DNA from: Anastatus disparis | Lineage: Eukaryota; Arthropoda; Insecta; Hymenoptera; Eupelmidae | Length of the DNA stretch: 64,000 nucleotides | Assembly (NCBI GenBank): GCA_017163975.1 | Contig: JAFFSR010000362.1 | Span: 1,568,501 to 1,632,500, forward strand | Reading direction: 5' to 3' | Shown: one piece after another, positions 22,870 to 35,499 of the stretch | Numbering within the stretch: position 1 is the first letter of the stretch | How the letters are laid out: the number at the start of each line of letters is the position of its first letter | Made by a program: the position numbers and the translations under genes | The notes under the pieces: model-generated | Told to the model about the DNA's origin: nothing | Databases searched by the model: none | Seen by the model: only the letters and a program-made list of their open reading frames with translations

Positions 22870-25800
22870 GGAATGCGTGTGTATACGTGCATCAATGTCT
22901 GTGTGTAGGCGTGTGCGAGCGTCAACTATTATCTGTCAAGGTATATGACTATGTGATCGCATATAAAACACGTGCACCACACGTAGGCGCACGAGCCAAC
23001 ACGTAAGAACACGTACAAACACGTACAAACCCGTACACACACGTACACACACATACAAAAACGAACGCACACGTAGGAAAGCTTGCTTTAATGCACACGA
23101 ACGTACAAACATATACGCACACGTACCAACAAGGTACAAATACGTACGATACACATACACACAAGTACAAGCACGTAAACACGCGTACAAACACGCTCAC
23201 ACACGTACACACACGTACAAAAACGTACGCACACGTAGGAAAACTTGCTCACACGTACACGCACTTAGAAACATGTAAACGCATCTAGAAACACGTAAAC
23301 ACATAGGCACACACGTACAAACGCATACGCACAGGTACAAACATGAACACATACGTGTACAAACGTATGAACACCTACGCGCACGCACACACACGTAAAC
23401 AAACACATACATCACGTACATACGTGGAACAACGTGCACACATAAACTTTCACGTACAAACACGTACAGACACGAACAAATACGTACACGGACGTATAAA
23501 CATCCACAAAAACGTACAAACACATACAAACGCGTACAAACACGTACAAACGCACACAAACAAGTACAAACAGATACACACTCGGATACGCACGTATAAA
23601 CATGTACACAATAATGCCAACACCTATACACACGTACGAAAACGTACGCAAACGTAGAAAAATTAGTTTACACATTGACGCACGTACAAACAAGTGCGCA
23701 CAAGTACCAACACGTACAAATACGTACAATACACGCGCACACAAGTACAAGCACGTACAAACATGCATACACATGTGCACACAAGCACAAACACGTACGA
23801 ACACGTATAAACACCCCCACAAATACGTACAAACACATACAAATACGTACAAACCCGTAATTCTACGTACAAATGTACACAAACAAGTACACACACGTAC
23901 AGACTCGGATACGTGCGTAGGAAAATGTATGCACACGCACCAACACGTACAGATACGTAAAATACAATATCAATACACGTGGACACAAATGCACGTACAC
24001 ACACATACACACACGCTAACACACGAACACACACGTACAAAAACTTACGCATACGTATGACACTTGCTTACATTTACACGCATGTGTAAACATGTACTCA
24101 CACGTACAAACACATACAAAACAAGTACAGACATGTATGTACAAGTAAAAACACGTTCACAGACGTATGAACACGTACACACACATACACACACGCACAC
24201 GCACTGAGAAACACGTAAACACGCGTGCATAGATGTACAAACGCATACGCTCACTTACAAAGACGTACAGACACGTACACACCCGTACATATTAACACAA
24301 ACACGTGTGCAAACATAGAAACACGTACACACACGTATAAACACGTAGACACACGTACTCGCACTTAAAAACATACACACGCACGTATACACTCGGACAC
24401 GCACGTAGAAACATGTACACACACGTACACAATAATACCAACACCTACACACTAGTACAAAAACATACGCACAGGTAGGACAATTTGCTTACAGATAAAC
24501 GCACGTACAAACATGTACGAACAAGTACCAACACGTACACAGACGTATAAATACGTACACGCACATACACACACGTACACTTAGAAACACGTACATGGAC
24601 CTAGAAACACGTGAACACACGTGCATACACGTACGAACGCATATGCTTGCTTACAAAGACATACAAACACTTACACACACGTACATAATAGTACACACTC
24701 GGACACAATAATGCCAACACCTACACACACGTACGAAAACGTACGGACACGTGGAAAAATTTGCTTACACATAAACGCACATACAGACATGTACGCACAA
24801 GTACCAACACGAACAAATACGTACAATACACGTACACACAAGCACAAGCACGTACAAACATCTGCACTCATGTACACACAAGCATTAACATGTACGCACA
24901 CGTAGAAACACGTACATACACGTACAAACACGTGCACGCACGTATGAACGCATACACACACGTATAAACACGTACAAATACGTGCGCACACGTACAACCA
25001 CGTACACATACGTATAAACACCTACGCACACTTACGTACAAACACGGACATCACGAAACACGTGCACATATGTACTTACACGTACAAACACAGACACGCA
25101 CGTAGAAACATGTACACATACGTATGAAAACGTATGCACACGTAGAAAAACTAGCTCACACGTACTCGCACGTACGAACATGTAGGCACATGCACTAACA
25201 CGTACAAATACGTATACACACGTACATACAAGCACAAACAAGTACACATACGTGGAAACACGTACACACACATACACACACGTACACATACGTACACGCT
25301 TTTGAAAAAACGTACACGCATTCAAAATAACGTACACGCAGCTAGAAACACGTAGACACACGTGCATACACGTACGAACGCATACATACATGCAGAAACA
25401 CATACACATACGAACACAAACGTATAAACACCCACAGACACGTACGCACACGTAGAAACATGCAAATATATGTACACACATATAGAAGCACGTGCACACA
25501 CGTGCACAGACTTATTCGCACGTACATACATGCACGCACACGACGAAACACGTCAACACATGTACACACACGTACAAAGACCTACGCAGACGTACACACA
25601 CGTATAAACACCTATACACATAGACACGCGTGCGCATACATACAAACCTGCACACACACGTACACACAAGTACAAACACGTACAAGCACGTGCACAACAC
25701 TTACTTACATGTACACGCACGTATAAACATGTACGCACATGTACAGGCTAGGACAAACATGTACACACGCTGAGAAACACGCACTTAGAAACACGTATAC

Positions 25801-26724
25801 ACACGTGCACACACGTACGTACGCATACGCACACATACAAACACGTACACATACGTACACAAACGTATCATACACACGTACATCACGTGCACACGTGGAA
25901 ACACTTCCATACATCTACTTTTACGTACAAACGCGTGCACAAACGTATAAACAACCACAAACCTGTACTTTCACGTAAAAACGCATACAAACAAGTATAC
26001 ACACGTACACACACGTATACGCACGTAGAAAAATGTACACACGCGTACACAATAATACCAACACCTACACACACGTATCAACTCGTGTTTGCACATACGT
26101 ACACGTACAAAGACATACACATACGTAGAAACACAGACACACATGTGGAAACGCGCACACACGTTTACACACATAGACGTACAAATATGTTCATACATAC
26201 AGAAACGCGTACAAATACGTTCATACATATAGAAACACGTACAAACACGTACACACACTCATACACACGTAGAAACACGCACACATACGTGCACACATGT
26301 ACACATACTTACACGCACGTACAACCACGTACGCACACGACGAAACACGTGCACATATGTACACACACGTAGAAGCACGTACACACACGTGTCAGCACCT
26401 ACACACACGTACACACGCGTACAAACACTTGCACATACGTGCAAACACGTACACACTCATAAACACGTGCACTCACGTACTCACAAGTATATACAAGTAA
26501 AACACGTACACACATAGAAACACGTACACATATTTACACATGCCTATAAATGTCTATACGTACTTATACACACGTACACACACGTATAAACACCTACACA
26601 TACGTACACACGTACAAACACTTACACACTTGCACAAACACGTACAAACACGTACATACACGTGTACACACCTACACACGCGTACACACACGTACATACA
26701 CGTACAAACACGTACAAACACGTA
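22870..26724. repeat. 3.9-kb degenerate ACACGTACAA satellite
   Basis: Almost the whole stretch is built from a ~10-bp word (CACGTACAAA, CACGTACACA and variants), with GTAC as its invariant core. Larger sub-blocks recur: ACAATAATGCCAACACCTA-like segments lie at about 23608, 24427, 24707 and 26050, giving an irregular higher-order pattern. Long threonine/histidine- or cysteine/valine-rich open frames on both strands come from this composition and are not genes. It ends exactly at the transposon end CAGTACCGCTC (26725). Confidence 0.95.
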
Positions 26725-26775
26725 CAGTACCGCTCAAAAGTTCGGAAACTTTTTTTTCAAAGACTGGACGTTTTT
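26725..26775. mobile_element. Isolated terminal repeat CAGTACCGCTCAAAAGTTCG
   Basis: About 45-50 bp nearly identical to both ends of the 2.1-kb palindrome at 52551-54615. It starts at a GTAC of the satellite array. No partner end was found within the next kilobases, so it is a solitary or truncated end. Confidence 0.8.
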
Positions 26776-27417
26776 CTGTCTTTGTGCATCTCTATCTAAT
26801 GTATTTGTGTCGCTCTATCCAACATTGTCATTTTTTTGTTTGTGCTGCTGTTGCTGATGGTTGAAGAATGGCTGGAGCATTGCTGGTTGCTGCTTTGACT
26901 GTGAAATTTTAAGTGGTAGTGCAGTGGGGGGATACAGTTGCATCTTCATGGTTTACATATAGGTTATACATATGCTACATAACCTACAATATTTTTGGCG
27001 CTAAATTGACTATCTCTTAGGCGAACCATTCAAGTGCGTCATTAGTAACTCCATCTATGGGTTACGTTGTCTACTATCTTATCTACTCTATAGATAAGTG
27101 ACAGGTAATTACCATACTTAATGCGCGTTTCCACCTGGCCTTTTGATTTTATATATTTGACGCGCGAATTTTAAACAGCTTATTATGCTGCTATTTCACT
27201 ATATTCCTTATTTCTTTTATATTCATTCCTAAATGTGATATACTTGGGCGTAGAGTTTCACAGGCCAGTTTTTATCTTTATTTTTGTTTTACTTTTATTA
27301 TTATTTTTATTTATCTGACACTGTTTTTGCTATCTTTTATTCCTTTTTTATCATATCATAAATTCTACTTCATGCTTGGTTCTCTCACTCCTCTTGACAT
27401 TTTTAACAGTTTAAACC
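26776..27417. other. Untranslated lead-in to a CR1-like LINE, or unknown
   Basis: No gene identified. It could be the 5' leader of the LINE whose ORF1 starts at 27418, mixed with the interior of the truncated transposon end before it. Confidence 0.4.
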
Positions 27418-29550
27418 ATGTCACAAAATACCATCAAGAACTGATGCGCCATCTGCGGTTTTCCCGCTGATAATATAAGAGGGTCGAAAAAATTGATGCA
27501 GTGTTTTACATGCCGGCAGCGCTGCTATGTAAAATGTATAAAGCGCGTGCCTCATGATAACGATGGTAACCCGAAATATGATTGTGAGAGATGTATAGCT
27601 GGCCGATCTATCGTTTCTCCCGCTGCCCCACTCACTGGCACTAGCGCTGGACCACGCAATGCCACTATCCGCGGAGCTTCTATAACCTGGACTATCGTTG
27701 CTTCTACTCCATCACGAGGATGCTCACCTGTCGCACCGGTTACAGAAGCACAAGGACATTCTGTGATTAAGAAGAAGACCAATTCACGCTGTTCTGCGGT
27801 GGTTGGAGGAGAACATAGCATAAGTATCAATTTGGTTAATGAAAAATTTAGAGGTGGTGCTGCATTGGTCACCTCGGATAGCAATATTAGTAAAGATAAA
27901 AATAGTGGCCTAAAGCAGAGTAGTAATGATGCTGGTTCTTCCTCAGTACAGGCAGCTGCGTCTGCTTTGGAGAGTGCGCTATTTACAGGCTTGAGCTGAT
28001 TTAAAAAGATCTTACTCGACTTCTGACTCTTGAGAGCCATATTAATAATACTGACTAGGGTCTGCAGGATATCGTAACTAAAATGGAGAGTCAAAATGAA
28101 ATTATTAAGAATTTACATGCTGGGCAGATGCAGCTGCTAGAGGAGAATCGTAAACTTAGGGAAATGATAGGTACCTTGGAGAAGGAGTTGTTATATGCTG
28201 TGAATGATATGCATAAAAAGTTTTTCAAATCTCTCACGACTAATTCTAATAATATGCAGGCATTTTTAGGCGATGAATTCAATGGAGTGGACAACAACTT
28301 TTCTTAACTTATGACCGGGGTGGCTGAGGTAGTACAAACCGTTAATGATCTCACGGCCCAGGACGAACACTTACTCAACACCAACACTAACACTGAAATG
28401 CCTGTGAATTCGAATATAACAAAATCATTTAAGCGTACAAATAGTAGCTATCATAACACAAACACTGAAGCACCTGTTGATTCGAACAATATAAAAATAC
28501 TAAAAATACATACAGATAGTAGCAGAGAGTCATTCTGTCATGCTGTGAAGAGGTGTGGTTCTGGAAATAGTGTCTTGGTGATATCCAGCGGACTGAGCTG
28601 CTCTGCGGCTAATGTTGAACTGGAGGATTATGCTTGCGCTGTTTTAGAAACCATACTTCCGACTTTTGAACGTTCATAGTATATTGTACAACGTACTATT
28701 TTGCGCCCGCTTGACAAGCATAGAGATCGAATTTTGCGCTTTTTGGATCAAAAAACAGTATGTGTACCACGGGTGCAAGGGGATTTCGGCCAGAGTGCGA
28801 ATGAGCGTCCGAACGAAGCGAGGGTGCTAAATTCGTACGAACTATTTTACTATTTTGCACCCTTAGTACACATACTGTTTTTTGATCCAAAGAGCGCAAA
28901 ATTCGATTTCTATGTTTATCAATCGCATGCGCCAATTTTGCGCCTTAGGGCGGGAATGTACTATTTTGCGCCCGCTTGACAAGCATAGAAAATTTAATTT
29001 GGCGCCCTGTGGGTAAAAAAATATTGTATCTGTTACTGAAATCTCTAATTCTGAAAATAAAAATTAAGGACAGGATGTCTGCAGGGCGTAAGATCGTTGG
29101 TGGTCAGAGTGTTGCATTCTCATTGTTGATTAGACTTTCTCGAGATGACTTGGCGCAGAAGGTGTTTATGGCTAGGCGTAGATTAACGGGTTTTTCGACA
29201 GCGGATCTGAATCCCTTCCTCCTCGGCAGTTTTTCTGCCACCAAGCACCATTCTCAAATATATATAAATGAGTATCTTGAAAAAGATAAATATATTAAAT
29301 TTGAAAATCTTAAAAATTATGCTAAAGGTTAGTTTTCAAGTTTGTTTGGCATAGAGGTGCTAGAGTACACAGATTTGAGAGCAAACATGATTTAAATTCA
29401 ATATTAGATGAATCTAAATGTAATGTTCAGAATAATGTTAACGTAACTGATATTGAGAAATACGATGAAGTTCTAATAAATAATGGTTCTATTGATAATG
29501 ATAATTTTAAACCTCAAAACAGTGGGATGAGCTCGAATTATGAATTAATT
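27418..29550 (+). pseudogene. CR1-like ORF1 (PHD-like finger, coiled coil), broken
   Basis: The ATG at 27418 is followed by an in-frame TGA at 27442. The frame is then open to 27999. It carries a Cys-rich finger (CAIC, CFTC, CYVKC, CERC) like the PHD-type finger of some LINE ORF1 proteins. A coiled-coil stretch lies at 28083-28300 (LHAGQMQLLEENRKLREMI) in a shifted frame, then a Ser/Asn-rich linker (28311-28679). After the hairpin insert, 29070-29330 gives an RLSRDDLAQKVFMARRRLTG block and QIYINEYL, then a frameshift before KFVWHRGARVHRFESKHDLN (about 29340-29400). Several stops; not translatable as one protein. Confidence 0.7.
28690..28988. mobile_element. ~0.3-kb hairpin element bounded by 30-bp direct repeats
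   Basis: Direct repeats containing TACTATTTTGCGCCCGCTTG lie at 28693-28722 and 28959-28988. Between them, an inverted repeat pairs GATCAAAAAACAGTATGTGT (about 28747) with its complement (about 28868). The insert interrupts the CR1-like ORF1. There is no coding content of its own; short open frames run across it. Confidence 0.75.
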
Positions 29551-29637
29551 TAAAATCATACTATATCCTTAGATAAAGCCTCTCCCCAATGACTGCGCCG
29601 GTCCTCTACGGAGAGTCGAACAGGGAAGAGGGGTGAA

Positions 29638-29892
29638 ATGCGCGCGTGCTTCCTGAATGTGACCTCTTTGAGAGCTCATGTTGGGCAAGTGCGTGAAATT
29701 CTAAGTGGTTATCATTTTTACGACATATTTGGAGTTGCTGAGACCTGGCTGGGTCCGTCTGCGTCGGATGACGTCATTCAGGTCAGAGGGTACAAAGTGT
29801 TAAGACAGGACAGAAACTCGCGTGGTGGAGGAGTTGCCTTGTATATTAAGCATAATCTAAAATGCACTGTTTTGAGCACTTCAGAGACGTAA
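29638..29892 (+). pseudogene. LINE ORF2 endonuclease, N-terminal fragment
   Basis: An ATG-started reading of 84 residues opens with MRACFLNVTSLRAHVGQVRE and contains DIFGVAETWLGPS. These are the N and E motifs of the APE-type LINE endonuclease. GGGVALYIK matches the next conserved block. It then stops at 29890 with no RT following. The start sits just after ORF1, as expected for ORF2. Confidence 0.8.
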
Positions 29893-30174
29893 ACTAGTAA
29901 TAGTAGCGGAAACCGCATAATTTGATTGCTGTATATTATAGAGCTATTGAGTTCAATTATTAAAATTAATGTCAAAAAATAGTTTCATAGCTATTTACGT
30001 ATATATACATAGTATTCAAAGAATGTAAATATTTACATCGATGACATCTGTTAATCTACATTTTAAGTAGTAATTTAAAACTTACACAACTAATAAGGAG
30101 AGGTCTCCACATCTCTAGGAAACATCTGGCTGATACTGCAGGGTATGAATTTTTTATAAAAAGAATTAATCCGT
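29893..30174. other. Spacer, nothing recognised
   Basis: AT-rich; no feature supported. Confidence 0.4.
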
Positions 30175-32235
30175 TTTATTCCTTTTCCTTTAATGAGCCC
30201 AGAGACAAAAATTAGGTTATTTTTTTGAAAATATAATAACAAGAAGTGCTTATAAGAACTTTAATAACCAAAAAACTAAAACTCTTACAAAAAAGTGCAT
30301 GGAACATAAAAAAGTAAAAGTTGAACACTTCACTTTAAACCTTACTGTTTAAAAAAGTTTTTGTGGTTCAGAAGTCATGCTAAATTAAATATTACTACAT
30401 AAGTTCTTAAAATTTTTAGCATATAACACATGATAAATATCACATTATTTAATTAGCATATTTTGATCATCTCCCACACAGCATGGAATATCTATGGAAG
30501 CTTCCTCGAATATTGGCATGGAAGATTTGAAATATTTTAGGCATTTTCCATAGAATATTCCTGAAATATTCGTATGTCCTTGATTCTTCTAACATTGGAA
30601 TATTCTATTAAGATTTCCGGAATATTGAGACGGAAGATTTAAAACGTTTCATAAATCTTTCATGGAATATGCATGGAAGATTTAGGGAATCTTTCATGAA
30701 ATGTTCCATAGAATATTTCTGGAAGATTTTAGAAATCGATCGTAAAATATTACATGGAATATTCATGGAAGATTCGTAGAATATTGGCACGGAAGATTTG
30801 GAATATTTCAGAAATCTATCATGAAATATTCTTCTAATATTCGTATGTCTTCGATTCAATATTCCATGGAATGTTCTTGAATGATTTCAAGAATATTTGA
30901 ATGAAAGGTTTGGGTAATCTCTTATCTTTCATGAAATGTCTCTGGAAGATTTTTGGAAGATTTCGATGAAAGATTCAGAGTTTCAGATCCACCGCAAAAT
31001 ATTTCTAGAATATTTCATGGAAGGTTTTGAAATGCTGTGATAATATATATATTATATAATAACACATTATACTCATAAATCAAAACATATAAGCATATAT
31101 AAGTATTGATATTTAGTTATAAAATCGCATTTACATATTCCCTTTGACTGTAGACAACGAAGTGCCAACCCTTTCGCTTATATAGTAAGTAAGATATCGT
31201 CCAATCACTTGGGAATAAAATTCCCATTTGAAGAATATCCCTTCACCGGCGTCACTGGAAATCTCCCGTAACGTTCCGCGCAACCTTCCAACGAAAACTT
31301 CATGGAATCCTTTTAGAATCTTTCATAGAATATTCTACTGGAAGATTACTTAAATCTTTCTACAGCGAGAAACTTTTTAGGGCGAGAGACCTCTGGTAGT
31401 GTAGGTCCGGGCGTTTCGATAAAGTAAGTAAGTTGTTTCGTCTTGAGCACAAAGGTCTGAGACCTTTGTCACCGAGGCCGTGCGTCTATTACGTTCAGAT
31501 GATGTATACACAGATTTAGTTTTGTCCGGTTCTATGCCTTCAGTCTTCAAGATAAAGGTCTCAGGACTTTATACTCAAGGCATGATACCTCATCGAATCG
31601 CTCTATTAATAAGGGTCTCACACCTCAAGATTTACCAAGGTCTATCGCCCCAAAAAGTCTCTCCGTGTATGAAATATTTCGTGGAATATTTCTGGAAGAT
31701 TTATGTAATATTCCGCTTGCCGATTTTGAAGTTTGTCGGATCTTTCAGCGAAATGTTTATGGAACCTTCTTGGAATCTTCCATGAAATATTCCACTGGAA
31801 TGTTTGCTAAACATTATATGCAATATTTCATGAAATATTCTCGAAATCTTCCGTGAATATTTCATGGAATATTTCGAAAAAGTTTTCGAACATTCCTTTG
31901 AAAAATTCCATAAATATTCCTGGAAGCTTTCAATGGAAGATTCCAGTATAATATTTTAAAGTATTCTGTGAAAACTTTCTAGAATCTGCATGGAAGGTTT
32001 TATTGAAATATTCCATTGGAAGATTTCGAAATATTTCAGTGAAGACTTCCTGATGCAATAAAGCTTAAATCAAAGTATTAAACTTATACTCTCTTTTATC
32101 TCTTTTATATTTTTCTGTGAGAGTTTTAGTTTTTTGGTTAATCAAGTTTTTATAAGCGCTTCTTTTTACTATTTTTTCGAAAAATATTTATCTTAGTCTC
32201 TGGGTTCATCAGACGAAATGAAAGAACCTGGGTTC
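30175..32235. mobile_element. ~2.1-kb inverted-repeat element filled with short repeats
   Basis: The ends share an inverted segment of about 130-150 bp. Landmarks are GAGCCCAGAGACAAAA near 30199 with its partner TAGTCTCTGGGTTCATCAG near 32193, and AACCAAAAAACTAAAACTCT near 30268 with AGAGTTTTAGTTTTTTGGTT near 32122. The interior from 30480 to 31025 and from 31660 to 32050 consists of diverged GGAAGATTT, ATGGAATATTC and AATATTTC words. Between them, 31030-31660 is more complex and partly GC-richer. No protein recognised. Confidence 0.6.
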
Positions 32236-34299
32236 ATTAATTATTAGAATTATTTTTTCCATTCTTATATATTTTTCTCCAAATAGGCCATGTTAACCGA
32301 TGGTGTCTAAATGTTCGGAATGGGCTTAGAAATCATTCTCAAAAGAAATTTTGAAGTAAGATTAAATTTCCATTAAAATTTACTCCGAAGCACCGTGATT
32401 GCTAAGACTGAACTTCTTGAAAGAAATTGACAAATGTGTAACGTTCTGATTAAAATGTATCTTTACGTTATAGTTTTACTACGCTGAGCGGATGCGTAGC
32501 AAATATATTTAATCGCGTGGCGGAGAGAAGAAAGGATGGAACTTCTTTCGCGAGCTTGAGAACTCGTTAAGAATCGGAAGGGATTGAAGAATAGTACATT
32601 ACACACCAAGGGAGGTAAAGTACTGGCACTAATTTTTGGCAGACTGGCTGCTTAGAGGATGGGCCCAAGTTTTTTTATACTAACGAAAAAAGACTGAGGG
32701 TAGGAAAATAATAATAGAAAAATCATTAGAGATGGCACGTGTCGAACTTGGGTCAACCTCTCGTAGCCAGTGTTGGTATATTGTTTAATGCTATAAAAGG
32801 TAACAAAATCCGTATATTTTCGGTAGCCTGGCGAAATAGAAAAATATGTTTAAACAAAAAAAGATACGTGCTAAACTTCATAAGCTAGCGTTAATGGGAA
32901 CACATACAAAGAGGTAACAAATTTATGTTAGAGTAGTACGTTTTTCGGTGGCCTAATAGAAAAATATGAAAAAGATGATACGTGCTGAATTTGTCGTAAG
33001 CTAGTATCGATCACTGTGCATACTGATTAGTCAAAAAAAGGTGTCTTTCTATTTAATAAAATACAAAAAGATTTTGATGTTGGCTGTTGCTTAGAGGATA
33101 CATTAGGTAAAAGATAGAAATAAAAAAATATAGAACGCCTTTTTAGGACGTTACACCTCCCTAGTTGAGAAGGTTTATCGTCCTCGATGAAGTTAAGCTA
33201 TGGCCGAGATCAAAATTTTTTTGTATTCTAGTAACTACAGGTGCGCATGCAGATGGTTTTACAAAGGAATGAACGTTTATGAGGCTATAAAGGTGTGAAA
33301 TGAAGAAAAAGTAAAAAAAAATTTGTTCTAATAGCAGTCTAGGTCTCTCTCTTCTTGATTATAGTGATTTATATTTAACAGAAATTATCTATGGAATTCA
33401 CTTATTGAATAACGTTTCATAAATGTATAAATAATATACTTATGTTGTACCTTGATTTTAAAATTTTTCATAAGTATGCGTATTCGTAAATGCTTTGTTT
33501 CAAAATTTTTCATGTTGTTATTAGAAAATGAAGTCAATATAAATAAATAAATTAGAAATTTAAGAATGTTTAACATTGATAATAAATGTTATATTTGTAT
33601 AAAATACAGATGTATGTATAGTTTTGTTAACATTTTAATAAATAAAAAAATTGTGATTTAAATATAAAATTTAACAAGTAAGCCTGGAATAATTAAAATT
33701 CGCAATATTCTTTAATTATTGAATACTTTCAATAATGAATTTTATTTTATAATATATAATAGATCTTATACTGCATCTGAAATTTAATTGAAAAACTTAA
33801 CTTGTTCGATAAACCTCAATAGTTCATAGATATATGGCTTGAATTTGTATTAATTAAAATAATATAAATTAGAACATAAATCTTATGTGCAAGACTGTAC
33901 ATCAAAGCATTTTATATATTAAAAATAAATTCTTTAAATTTTGCAAAACCACATAAATTTCTTTTACATAAAGTCCATCAGTTCGCAAATTTATAAAATT
34001 ACTAATAGTTATAATAAGTATTTTAACATATGGAACTGTCAACTATACAAATAGTCATTTAACGAAAAATTTATGTAAATAAAACAAAACACGTGATATA
34101 CGCACAACTTCACTGCCCTGCAGTAATCACAACTCGAGACTGTAGTGAATTCTATCGTAATCTTCATTAGATTTAATGCGATGCTTTACCGTCTACAATT
34201 ACTTCACAAGCTGTATTTGATTTAACATAAAATTTTTTTCCGTAGGTAAAAGATAGAAATAAAAAAATATAGAACGCCTTTTTAGGACGTTACAATAGT
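32236..34299. other. AT-rich stretch with a 52-bp direct repeat pair
   Basis: A 52-bp sequence starting TAGGTAAAAGATAGAAATAA occurs at 33104-33155 and again at 34243-34294, with the same orientation. A second, imperfect ~115-bp tandem duplication lies at about 32815-33010 (GATACGTGCT landmarks). No gene recognised; the region between is plain AT-rich DNA. Confidence 0.6.
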
Positions 34300-34320
34300 A
34301 TTTATTAGCAAAATAAAAAA

Positions 34321-35390
34321 TCATGGAAATGTATCGTAAACAGAATAATTCAAATTTTGAAATAATCCAAATGGAAATTGACAAAGACATTTTAGATACA
34401 ATTTTTTTCTAAACGAAATGATAATTTAATGGATTTCGATTATATCCTCATAAATCATAACGATATTAAAATTAAAACTGATAAGATTAAATTAGGTGAA
34501 GGAATAAAAGAATTAACAGAAATAGACAAAAAAGGAGCTTTTTATATAACAGGATTTAATTTGAAAATGGTAACAAACTGATCAAATTAATATAAAGAAA
34601 ATTAATAAAAAAACATTATTATGAAAATGCAGAAATAAAAGTAATGATCAATTAGAACTAAGGCGTGTTTGTAATGTTTACGTCAAAGAAAATTATATTA
34701 AAATAATAGAAGATCGACCTTATAAATATGAAAAAATATTAAATATTAATAAGCTAATAAAAATGAAATTGAAAAAAAATACTGGTAAATTAGAACAAAT
34801 ATGTGTAAATGAGGCTTTACGTAAGAAAGAAGCTTATATAAAAAATGAAAAAAGAACAACCAAATAAATATAAAAAGAAATTAGAAATTACTAAGATATG
34901 AAAAATGAAACTCCAGAAAAGAAAGAGTACCGATGAATTGAAACAAATACGTGCAAATGAGGTTTTACGAAAAGAAGAAGCTTATATTTAAATAAAAAAA
35001 AAACAACCAAATAGATATAAAAAAGTAAGAAAATACAAAGATAACGAAATTAAAATTCAAGGAAGAAAAGAGTATTGATAAATTCAAACAAATGCATGCA
35101 AATGAAGCTTAACGTAAGAAAGAAGCTTATATAAAAATCAAAAAAGAACAATTTAATAAATATACAGAAAAATTGGAGAATACACAGATAGTGAAAATGA
35201 AATTTAAGGAAAAAATGAGTACTGATAAATTGGAATAGAAAAATACGAATGAGGCTTCACGTAAGAAAGAAGCTTATATAAAAATTAAAGAAAAACAACC
35301 AAATAAATATAAAAAAAAATTGAATAATACTAGGATAACAAAAATGAAAGTAAAGAAAAAAAGGGTACTGATAAATTAAAAGAGCAAGAG
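34321..35390 (+). pseudogene. Decayed coding sequence with ~48-residue tandem repeat
   Basis: A short sense-looking run (NDNLMDFDYILINHNDIKIK, near 34419) is followed by about four tandem copies of a ~145-150-bp unit. The landmark AAGAAGCTTAT lies near 34828, 34976, 35122 and 35267. Each unit reads, in changing frames, as a Lys-rich block of the type NEALRKKEAYIK followed by QPNKYKKKLE. Stops and frameshifts break every copy. Loss of frame with retained amino-acid pattern means the repeat was once translated. I do not recognise the family; a Helitron or other large-transposon N-terminal region is one possibility. Confidence 0.5.
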
Positions 35391-35499
35391 GAGAGACATA
35401 TACAATCTTTATTCTGTCTTCGGGTATATACCCTATCTAGCACTATTAGGTAAAATACAACGACGTATAAAATTATTTATAAAATTATTTATAAATACT

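Larger units (their letters stand above)
27418..29892 (+). mobile_element. CR1-like LINE, 5' portion only
   Basis: A LINE fragment carrying a PHD-finger-type ORF1 and the first ~84 residues of the ORF2 endonuclease. There is no reverse transcriptase, so its 3' half is missing. That is unusual, because LINE copies are normally truncated at the 5' end. A 0.3-kb hairpin element interrupts ORF1. Assignment to CR1 rests on the ORF1 C-terminal segment QIYINEYL followed downstream by KFVWHRGARV, a layout known from CR1-type ORF1 proteins. Confidence 0.7.

Noticed and set aside
22930..26860. Many open frames of 60-175 codons on both strands (Thr/His-rich or Cys/Val-rich)
   Set aside because: They follow from the ACACGTACAA repeat, which lacks stops in several frames; no domain or codon bias.
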